This document shows positions 1 to 5,837 of a DNA stretch of 6,318 nt, in pieces. The notes under the pieces were generated by a model that saw only the letters and a program-made list of their open reading frames with translations, was not told the DNA's origin and ran no database searches. Position 1 is the first letter of the stretch. Each line of letters opens with the position of its first letter. Source of the stretch: Candidatus Aminicenantota bacterium (GTDB lineage: Bacteria > Acidobacteriota > Aminicenantia > Aminicenantales > Aminicenantaceae); the NCBI GenBank assembly GCA_030670375.1, contig DAOVBT010000123.1:1-6318 (forward strand), in the 5' to 3' direction. The position numbers and the translations under genes are program-made.

Positions 1-1231
1 CCACATGATACATCTGGGCAATCGGCAATCCATGGCCTCGCCAATTCTTCCCCTGGTTGGTCGATATGGAGATATACTGGTCGTTCCCGACTGCCATCCG
101 GTCGGCATTTGTGGGATCGATCCAAATGTCGTGGTTGTCCCCACCCACCATGGCCGCCATCTGCATGGATTCTCCGCCGTTTTTCGTTTTTTGGAAGCGA
201 ACCGCACAAAAGTACACCTCATCCGGATCGATCGGAGATACGGCACATCGCGAGTAATAATGGGGTCGCTGGGTCAGGTTGTGGTCGTGGCTCATCAACT
301 TCCATGAGTCCCCGCCATCAATGGAACTCCAGAGCACTCCGGTCGAAGTTTTTTCTCCCTTCCAGGGTACACCGTCTCCTGTCTCGATCAGGGCATAAAC
401 ACGGCTGGAATCGCTGGGCGCTATGGCCAAGGCAATTTTCCCGAGCGGCCCTTTTGGCAAACCACTGCCTTCCAGTTTCTTCCAAGTCGTACCGCCATCG
501 ACAGACTTGTACAAACCACTCCCGGGACCGCCGCTCTCCCTGCCCCAGGTGTGAATTGCCAACTGCCACATCCCGGCGAACAAAATCCTGGGATTGTTGG
601 GATCCATGACCATGTCTCCACAACCGGTGTTTTCATCCACAAACAGGACCTTCTCCCATGTTTCCCCGCCATCCACCGTCCGGAAAACGCCGCGGTCCTC
701 CTGAGGGCCATAGCTGTGTCCCAGGGCTGCAGCAAACACAATATCCGGATCGTTGGGATCGATCACGACCCTTCCGATGCGGGCCGTTTTTTCCAATCCC
801 ATGAGCTTCCAGTTTTTGCCACCGTCCGTGGATTTATAAATGCCGGCTCCGATCGAGATGTTGCTGCGGATAAAAGCCTCCCCCGTACCGGCCCAGATGA
901 CATTGTGGTCGGAAGGCGCTACTGCCAAAGACCCGATCGACTGCACATCCTGCTTGTCAAAAATGGGCCGCCAGCGGATGCCTCCATCCTCTGTTTTCCA
1001 TATCCCCCCAGAGGCTGCTCCGGCAAAGTACACGTGTGGATCTCCTGGGATCCCCACAACAGACGTCACCCGGTTCCCTACCGGCCCGATGTGCCGGTAC
1101 CTGAGGCTCTTAAACACCTTTGGGTCGATCTTTTGCGCATAGACCTGATCTTGGACTAAGAAGAAAACCAAAAGCAACAAAAAAGAAATGATCAAAAATT
1201 TTGGAAATAACGCCAACTTTTTAGGAATCAT
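1..1231 (-). CDS. Secreted BNR/Asp-box (sortilin/VPS10-like) beta-propeller protein, C-terminus outside the window
   Basis: The frame is open from an ATG at 1231 to the window edge, giving 410 residues with no stop, so the C-terminal part is missing. Residues 1-32 form a Sec signal peptide: a KK n-region, a long Leu/Phe/Ile core, and a likely cut after VYA. Asp-box motifs (S/T-x-D/N-x-G-x-x-W) recur about every 50-80 residues at 80-87, 134-141, 185-192, 243-250, 303-310 and 390-397. A seventh, at 349-356, has Met in place of the Trp. Between them are strand-like 'DPNDPDIVFAA' segments, as in seven- or ten-bladed propellers of the BNR/WD40-like/sortilin class. The family is exported, and its full-length members are often around 1000 residues; their function is mostly unknown, with binding or hydrolysis of glycans or peptides proposed. 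Asp boxes are structural, so enzymatic activity cannot be inferred. The start is supported by an AAGGAGG site 5 bases upstream. Confidence 0.9.
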   Translation of the reverse strand, partial: MIPKKLALFPKFLIISFLLLLVFFLVQDQVYAQKIDPKVFKSLRYRHIGPVGNRVTSVVGIPGDPHVYFAGAASGGIWKTEDGGIRWRPIFDKQDVQSIGSLAVAPSDHNVIWAGTGEAFIRSNISIGAGIYKSTDGGKNWKLMGLEKTARIGRVVIDPNDPDIVFAAALGHSYGPQEDRGVFRTVDGGETWEKVLFVDENTGCGDMVMDPNNPRILFAGMWQLAIHTWGRESGGPGSGLYKSVDGGTTWKKLEGSGLPKGPLGKIALAIAPSDSSRVYALIETGDGVPWKGEKTSTGVLWSSIDGGDSWKLMSHDHNLTQRPHYYSRCAVSPIDPDEVYFCAVRFQKTKNGGESMQMAAMVGGDNHDIWIDPTNADRMAVGNDQYISISTNQGKNWRGHGLPIAQMYHV

Positions 1232-1236
1232 AGAAG

Positions 1237-1245
1237 CCTCCTTTT
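1237..1245 (-). promoter_or_regulatory. Strong ribosome binding site of the BNR protein gene
   Basis: Read on the minus strand this is AAAAGGAGG, followed by five bases (CTTCT) and the ATG at 1231. It is a near-perfect anti-16S match and fixes the start. The translation then begins with a proper signal peptide, which agrees with this choice. Confidence 0.8.
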
Positions 1246-1286
1246 AACCGGGTTGATAATTCGCCATTGCTTTAAGAAACAGAGTC

Positions 1287-1315
1287 TAAAATATAAAAAA
1301 TGGTGGGAAATTACA
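1287..1315 (-). promoter_or_regulatory. Possible sigma70-type promoter for the BNR protein gene
   Basis: On the minus strand TTGTAA (1315-1310) is followed after 17 bases by TATTTT (1292-1287), with the gene start about 55 bases further on. Each hexamer matches the consensus at only four of six positions, and the region is A+T-rich, so this may be chance. It would give the BNR gene its own transcript, separate from the reductase upstream. Confidence 0.25.
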
Positions 1316-1353
1316 ATCTTAAAACAAATAAATTATTCCTGATTATTTCTTTA

Positions 1354-1370
1354 TCGCATCTTTCATGCGA
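1354..1370 (-). terminator. Short hairpin just after the reductase gene, weak terminator candidate
   Basis: A perfect 6-bp inverted repeat, TCGCAT and ATGCGA with a five-base loop, lies 13 bases past the stop codon of the aldo/keto reductase. On the minus strand it is followed by an A-rich stretch (TAAAGAAATAATC), not a run of T, so it is not a classical intrinsic terminator. It could stabilise the 3' end or be incidental. Confidence 0.3.
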
Positions 1371-1383
1371 GCAAGGATCTTCT

Positions 1384-2505
1384 TCATTCTTCGCCGAGGA
1401 ACTTGGCGATGTTTTCCATGTATTCGCGGATCGGAAGTTTTTGAGTACAGGCCTGTTCACACTCCCCGCACTGGGTACAGTCTGAAGCCCGTTTCCCCTT
1501 GAGCCAGTTGTCTTCCCCGGCCAGGTACACTTTGTACACCCGGTGCGCATCCTCAGGCAGTTTCATCCTCACCCGGTCCCACAATCCGGCATAAAGATGG
1601 ATCTGAATCTCTTCCGGGCAGTGCTCGAGGCAGTATCTGCACCCGGTGCAAAAGGATTCGCCGAGGGATTCAAATTTCTTAATCAAGCGTTCGACCACCT
1701 CAGGATCTGGTTCTTGGACAGATTCTGCCACTTTCACGTTGAATTCCACCTCTGCAGCGTCTTTCATTCCTGCAAGAACCACCGTGATCTCGGGGTGGGA
1801 TAAATTGAACCGCAGAGCGGCCGCGATGAAGGAGTCCGCTTCGTCCTCTTTAAGAACGCTCAACATTTCCTCATCTCGTGTCAACATGCCGCCACCGAGA
1901 GGGTTCATCGTCACAACGGCACAACCGGCCTTGGCTGCCGCCATCATGCCCTCCTTCCGGAATTCATGATTCAGGATGTTGTAGCCCAAAGTGATGCCTT
2001 CAAAAACACCGGCCTTGACAATTTCCGCGATTTCTTCCCCGGACGCATGTGTGGAAGCACAGATGTGCTCGATCAAGCCCTCTTGTTTGGCTTTAAGAAC
2101 GCCCTCATAAGGCCCACCCGGCGCCATTATTTCTTTGAACTGCGCCAGATCCAGGATGCACCACATGTTGTAGAATTGGATTTTGTCACGTTTGAACTTT
2201 CTGAGTTGATCCTCGATGCGGCGCCTCACATCGTCTGCTTTGGGATCGGCTCCGATGTGCGACTTAGTCGAGATATGAATATCTTTCTGCTTTTTTTTTG
2301 GAAGGGCGGAGAGGGCTTTTCCGATAAATGTTTCGGATGTGTCTTCGCAGTAACCCGGTGCCGTGTCAAAATAGTTGATCCCCAATTCCGCAGCCCGCTG
2401 GACAGCCCGAATGGCCGTCTCCTCATCTTTCGGGTCAAACCGCATCCCCCCAAATCCCAGCACCGAAACCTTTTTTCCTGTTTTTCCAAATTCTTTGTAT
2501 CGCAT
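1384..2505 (-). CDS. Aldo/keto reductase with C-terminal 2x[4Fe-4S] ferredoxin-type domain
   Basis: This is a 373-residue cytoplasmic oxidoreductase. Residues 1 to about 265 form the AKR TIM barrel: an N-terminal 'GKTGKKVSVLGFGGMRF' strand, FDTAPGY with catalytic Asp47 and Tyr52, and STK with Lys81. At the place where most AKRs have the catalytic His (about 114-115) the sequence reads FYNMWCI, with no His. The C-terminal part carries two cysteine sets, Cys286/289/292/296 (CTGCRYCLEHCP) and Cys343/346/349/353 (CTQCGECEQAC), each able to hold a 4Fe-4S cluster. Related fused proteins are frequent in anaerobes and are usually annotated only as oxidoreductases; the substrate is unknown. I chose the ATG at 2505 because the family begins at MRYKEFGKTG. 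A TTG at 2541 in the same frame would add 12 residues but has only a weak binding site. It is transcribed alone, divergent from the PilZ gene. Confidence 0.93.
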   Translation of the reverse strand: MRYKEFGKTGKKVSVLGFGGMRFDPKDEETAIRAVQRAAELGINYFDTAPGYCEDTSETFIGKALSALPKKKQKDIHISTKSHIGADPKADDVRRRIEDQLRKFKRDKIQFYNMWCILDLAQFKEIMAPGGPYEGVLKAKQEGLIEHICASTHASGEEIAEIVKAGVFEGITLGYNILNHEFRKEGMMAAAKAGCAVVTMNPLGGGMLTRDEEMLSVLKEDEADSFIAAALRFNLSHPEITVVLAGMKDAAEVEFNVKVAESVQEPDPEVVERLIKKFESLGESFCTGCRYCLEHCPEEIQIHLYAGLWDRVRMKLPEDAHRVYKVYLAGEDNWLKGKRASDCTQCGECEQACTQKLPIREYMENIAKFLGEE

Positions 2506-2512
2506 CTCCCCT

Positions 2513-2541
2513 ATTTTATAATTCGGGGACAGGATACTCAA
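2513..2541 (-). promoter_or_regulatory. Possible promoter placing the reductase transcript start at or next to its ATG
   Basis: On the minus strand TTGAGT (2541-2536) is followed after 17 bases by TAAAAT (2518-2513), part of TATAAAAT. Transcription would start about 6-8 bases further, at roughly 2507-2505, that is on the ATG. GGGGAG (2511-2506) touches the ATG directly, which is too close for a normal Shine-Dalgarno site. The mRNA could therefore be leaderless. The alternative is translation from the TTG at 2541, which would overlap this -35 box. Confidence 0.35.
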
Positions 2542-2643
2542 TCACTTAATTCCAGAGGAAACAAAATTAGAGCAGAAAATTTCTCTTTTTTTTTCTTATT
2601 GGAATTGATAAAATCAGCAAGGACATCATTATTACGAACAAAA

Positions 2644-2650
2644 GAGGGGG
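2644..2650 (+). promoter_or_regulatory. Ribosome binding site of the PilZ-domain pseudogene
   Basis: GAGGGGG lies four bases before the ATG at 2655 and seven before a second in-frame ATG at 2658. The second has the better spacing, so the native start may be either. The well-kept site shows that the reading frame was once, or still is, translated. Confidence 0.55.
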
Positions 2651-2654
2651 AACT

Positions 2655-2957
2655 ATGATGAACAAAAATCCAAATGAGTCAAATCCTAAACAGAAGCGTA
2701 TACACGCTCGAAAAGAGGTCGTCACCTCGGTCAGTTATAAAATATTGACACCTTCAGGAGACGTCGGTATGACTCAAAACGTCAGCGAAGGATGATTGTG
2801 TCTTCTGTTGAATATTAAGCTCACGCTAGGAACAATTCTCGAAGTCAAATTTGAGATACCAGGTGACACTCCAAAACAAATAGAATCATTTGTTGAAATT
2901 ATCTGGCAGAAGAAAACGGATAAGGGATTCCTCACTGGCGTTAAATTCAATAAGTAG
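2655..2957 (+). pseudogene. PilZ-domain protein (c-di-GMP receptor type) interrupted by an in-frame TGA
   Basis: The frame runs 100 codons from ATG 2655 to TAG 2955-2957 with one internal stop, TGA at 2793-2795 (codon 47). Both halves belong to one PilZ domain. RIHAR (15-19) fits the RxxxR c-di-GMP-binding motif, and NVSEG plus the stop codon (42-47) fits [D/N]xSxxG, with the stop exactly at the final glycine. Downstream, a strand-rich half (LNIKLTLGTILEVKFEI, then EIIWQ and GFLTGVKFN) matches the usual C-terminal PilZ strands. TGA is one base from GGA (Gly). About 100 residues is the normal size of a stand-alone PilZ protein, which would bind c-di-GMP and act on motility, export or polysaccharide synthesis. 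Likely a recent nonsense mutation or a sequencing/assembly error. A TGA=Gly code is unlikely, because the two neighbouring minus-strand genes end on TGA at sensible positions. Its 3' end faces the subtilase stop 6 bases away. Confidence 0.8.
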
Positions 2958-2963
2958 AGCTGA

Positions 2964-4433
2964 TCATCTCCTCTTTTCTTTGCGACTCTTATTTAGATCC
3001 ACGGCACATTTCACTGTTTTTTCGGCGTCGATCAATCCATACCCACACTCGATTGAAAATCCTTCAAAGCCAACAGCTTTCGGATTAGCATTTTCTTTGA
3101 CCAAATCCATAACTGCATCCGCATATTCCCCAGGTCCTTCAGTCCCCAGGGGCGGATATTCTGAAATAGTCAAGGCAAAAAGAGCCGCCACAACAGGGAT
3201 GGCTGCAGAAATGCTCGGGATGTACATATCATCCTCCTCCATGTATGTGGGCATAGCTGCAAAAATATCATTGGGAGCCGCCACAAACGTTGTTTTATCA
3301 GGGGCACAGATGTCCCAGTAACCATAGGTGCCGTCATCCCGCGGTTCCGCGGCCGTCACGGAAACAACGGTTTTGTACTGGCTCGGAAAATTCAAGACAT
3401 TGCCCATTTTGTACCAACGGAAATAAAGATTGCCGCTGATAACGATCCTGTTGTTATCATACGCATACTGACATGCATCTCTGAGATAATCGATATCGAG
3501 GGCTGATCCTGACTCGCTGATGCTGATGATATCATTGCCATCATGAACGGCTCTGTAGATCGATGCAGCAACGATGCACTGCATCAGGAGTTGATATGGA
3601 GGGTCATTCTGAGTCTCTCCATCTCCGAACTTGTACATTGTTATCTGAGCCTCAGGCGCATACCGAGCGGCGATCGAGGAGATGGCTGTCCCATGGAAAC
3701 CCCAGTCGATAACAGATGCGTCTGTTGCCCAGGGTTTACCTGTTCTCCCAATTAAACTGAAATGATTACCCTGATTTGTGTTGTTGAATATCGGATGACT
3801 CACATCAATGCCTGTGTCCAGTAGGGCAATTTTAGCTCCATTGCCTCTCGTTATTTTATGAGCCTCACGGAATTTGGCCGCATTAAGGGCACCTTGTTTA
3901 TCGAATTCAGGACCCAAAGTCTTTGTTTCCGAAGGCAGCGCAGGTGTGTCCAGTTTAGCATGATAGCCGATAGATCTGATTACAAGATCGACAGCATCCA
4001 ATTCTTTGTATTCAGGAATCATTTCACGGATGAGCTGTGTTGAATGATCGGCAGCGAAAAAACTTTCCACAAACATATGGGCAGAAAAGCGCGCAAGCTC
4101 TAAATACATCTCTTGGAAACGAACCTTCGATTGTTTTCCCCCTTCCTCGATCAACTTTGAAAAAGTCGGCTCATCCTTTTGATAGAAGATATTCATCAAG
4201 AGCCCATATAGACTCTCATATCTGGTTTGGGCTTCCATAATCTTTGTTAATTCTGTATCATTGAGATCTGATTTTTTTGGATGTGCGCTGATTTCTTCCC
4301 TTATTGTCTGATAAAAAATGGATTTTCCCTCCTCATGTACCGCATCCAACCAGGAAGTGTCTGGGACTTTTTTCTGACATGAAACGGATAGGACAATAGA
4401 ACTGATGATAATAAGCACAAATCTGTTTTTCAA
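2964..4433 (-). CDS. Subtilisin-like serine protease (S8 family), predicted lipoprotein
   Basis: This 489-residue protein begins with a signal peptide ending in LSVSC; Cys19 is a likely lipidation site, although position -3 is Ser instead of Leu. Residues 20 to about 195 are mostly helical-looking, match no domain I recognise, and may be a propeptide or a binding domain. The S8 catalytic domain follows: Asp206 in ALLDTGID, His247 in GFHGTA, oxyanion-hole Asn335 in ISGN, and Ser409 in PSISAAIP. The last motif normally reads GTSxAxP; here Gly and Thr are replaced by Ser and Ile, but Ser409 keeps its spacing of four before Pro413. The full triad suggests an active cell-envelope protease. The start is a TTG at 4433, supported by AGAGGAG seven bases upstream and by the signal peptide. 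It follows the barrel gene by 68 bases on the same strand and is lower in G+C than that gene. Substrate unknown. Confidence 0.93.
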   Translation of the reverse strand: MKNRFVLIIISSIVLSVSCQKKVPDTSWLDAVHEEGKSIFYQTIREEISAHPKKSDLNDTELTKIMEAQTRYESLYGLLMNIFYQKDEPTFSKLIEEGGKQSKVRFQEMYLELARFSAHMFVESFFAADHSTQLIREMIPEYKELDAVDLVIRSIGYHAKLDTPALPSETKTLGPEFDKQGALNAAKFREAHKITRGNGAKIALLDTGIDVSHPIFNNTNQGNHFSLIGRTGKPWATDASVIDWGFHGTAISSIAARYAPEAQITMYKFGDGETQNDPPYQLLMQCIVAASIYRAVHDGNDIISISESGSALDIDYLRDACQYAYDNNRIVISGNLYFRWYKMGNVLNFPSQYKTVVSVTAAEPRDDGTYGYWDICAPDKTTFVAAPNDIFAAMPTYMEEDDMYIPSISAAIPVVAALFALTISEYPPLGTEGPGEYADAVMDLVKENANPKAVGFEGFSIECGYGLIDAEKTVKCAVDLNKSRKEKRR

Positions 4434-4440
4434 ATTCTGT

Positions 4441-4447
4441 CTCCTCT
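4441..4447 (-). promoter_or_regulatory. Ribosome binding site that supports the TTG start of the subtilase
   Basis: On the minus strand AGAGGAG is followed by seven bases and TTG at 4433, then AAA AAC AGA. The next in-frame ATG comes only at residue 66, inside the mature protein and after the signal peptide and lipobox Cys. TTG is therefore the most credible start. Confidence 0.75.
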
Positions 4448-4501
4448 TGAATCAATGTAGAGTATTGTCTAATTACAACAGGAAAATCTTCTCAATTTCC
4501 C

Positions 4502-5818
4502 CTAAAAAAAATACCTGGCCCGCAACTCCAGCCGGAATCGGTTTGGCTTCTCGCCGAACTCTTCCCTGCTCTTGCCCGTTAAAATGGCGGCTTTCAGCCG
4601 CAACTCAAAATTAGTGAAGCCCTTGTAGGTCAATTCAGGAGCCCAGGAGGCGCTCCCGTCCGCAAGATTGACAATAATCGTTGCCGCCGGATTCCAATAC
4701 AGAATCCCGAAAGGATCTTTTTGCATGATCCGCAAGAAAAGGTAGTCTCTCATCGGAGTAAATCCGCCGTAGGATTCGAGTCCGGCCGCTTCCTTCATCT
4801 GCGAATCATCCCCATGGAGGAGATATCTTTCGTAGGCGCTGTCCACAAAGGAATAGAAATCCCCCATCTCGAGAGAGCTAAAACCGGCGCCGTTATGATA
4901 GTACTCCAGAATGTAAGTCGTTTCAGCTGCAGAAAGGTAACGCAAGCCCAGGAGAAATTTTGTCGCGTCAAAATTTTCCTTATGGATTTGGCCATCTTCT
5001 TGCACATAGCTTCGCTCCAGACCCCGGAGTACGGCGATCTCACCATGAACCTCCCAGTTGGAGCGAAGGTTCCTAGAGAAATCCAGGCCAAACCGGGTGG
5101 GCTGGCTTTTCCCGGCTAAAACCACCAGATCGATGTCGGTATCTAGGAACAACAGGTAAATTTTCCCAGCAAAATTCAAACCTTCCTGCTTGTTGAAAGC
5201 CGTGTTGACCGACTGGGACACCGGGATGATGACGGGCGTGAGGGATAATGTCTTGAGGGCACCCCCAAAGCTTTTCGTGTAATCGGCTGTGATCATCCAG
5301 TACCCTTCGCGGGCCAGGTCCGGCTCGTTGGGATTTTTCGGCCGCTCGACCAACGCGGTCGGGCTCCAGGCATACCCTTTCCCCCAGCGCAGCGTCCTCT
5401 TCCCGGCATAAACTGTGAGGGAAGGAGACGGCTTCAGCGACAGGTATCCTTGAAAAAGGCTGGCCCCTGCCTCCGACTCGAACGGCGACACCGCAAAGTC
5501 CAAGTATGGTTCCAAGAGAGCCTCGAATATGCCCTTCCGATAAGAAAGGTCTGCCAGCAGGGCAACGTATCCCTGCTCCAGTGTTTTTCGTTTGTCCCGG
5601 TCGTAGTATCTCAGGGTGTAAAAAGAAGAAGTCTGACGGAGCCAGGAGAGGGACGGCCGGAATTCCAGATACCCGTTCAGGGAAAAGGCCTTGCGGGTGA
5701 ATTCGTCGACATCGAATTCAAATTCTTTCTCCTGGCCTGATGCCATGACACCGACCAGGAATAGACTCAAAAGGCAAACTCCCAAAAGGCGCGCATTGCG
5801 GCACTTCTTTCTCTCCAT
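4502..5818 (-). CDS. Outer-membrane beta-barrel protein, probable partner of an RND/MMPL-type export system
   Basis: This 438-residue protein has an N-terminal signal peptide: MERKKCRNAR, then a Leu/Val core, with a likely cut near VMASG-QE. The mature part consists of alternating hydrophobic and polar strands with many Tyr, Phe and Trp residues and short turns. It ends in ...RARYFF, with a terminal Phe as BAM-assembled barrels have. A segment around residues 138-175 (GKRTLRWGKGYAWSP... then ...REGYW) resembles a conserved stretch of a family of uncharacterised barrels. Such barrels are often found beside LolA-like proteins and MMPL/RND exporters. The stop of the LolA-like gene lies 19 bases upstream and the Shine-Dalgarno is weak (GGAAA), so translation is probably coupled. 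The ATG at 5818 is the natural start because the signal peptide follows at once. The barrel assignment is strong; the transport role and any substrate are inferred from context. A short T8 run forms the last Phe codons. Confidence 0.8.
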   Translation of the reverse strand: MERKKCRNARLLGVCLLSLFLVGVMASGQEKEFEFDVDEFTRKAFSLNGYLEFRPSLSWLRQTSSFYTLRYYDRDKRKTLEQGYVALLADLSYRKGIFEALLEPYLDFAVSPFESEAGASLFQGYLSLKPSPSLTVYAGKRTLRWGKGYAWSPTALVERPKNPNEPDLAREGYWMITADYTKSFGGALKTLSLTPVIIPVSQSVNTAFNKQEGLNFAGKIYLLFLDTDIDLVVLAGKSQPTRFGLDFSRNLRSNWEVHGEIAVLRGLERSYVQEDGQIHKENFDATKFLLGLRYLSAAETTYILEYYHNGAGFSSLEMGDFYSFVDSAYERYLLHGDDSQMKEAAGLESYGGFTPMRDYLFLRIMQKDPFGILYWNPAATIIVNLADGSASWAPELTYKGFTNFELRLKAAILTGKSREEFGEKPNRFRLELRARYFF

Positions 5819-5837
5819 CGGTTTTTCCGACCGATAT

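Noticed and set aside
551..1159. A 202-codon open frame on the plus strand
   Set aside because: It lies antisense to the BNR protein, has no ribosome binding site, and its translation shows no family features, only residue biases mirrored from the real gene.
2548..2606. AATTCCA and TGGAATT, a 7-base inverted pair 45 bases apart between the divergent reductase and PilZ genes, considered as operator half-sites
   Set aside because: In about 150 bases of A+T-rich DNA one such 7-base match is expected by chance, and the centre is not symmetric.
1966..2658. A 230-codon open frame on the plus strand
   Set aside because: It is antisense to most of the reductase and runs through the divergent intergenic region into the PilZ ribosome binding site. 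The opposite strand has clear conserved motifs, so this is a shadow frame.
2793..2795. TGA in the PilZ gene as selenocysteine or as a recoded glycine codon
   Set aside because: PilZ proteins do not use selenocysteine, no stem-loop typical of an insertion element is evident after the TGA, and nearby genes use TGA as a normal stop.
4434..4501. A separate promoter for the subtilase in the 68-base gap after the barrel gene
   Set aside because: Several A+T-rich -10-like strings occur, but none has a -35 at a suitable distance that stands out, so no promoter is called.
5819..5833. CGGTCGGAAAAACCG just before the barrel gene start, considered as a regulatory hairpin
   Set aside because: The stem is only four base pairs and overlaps the weak ribosome binding site; it is too short to support a regulatory call.
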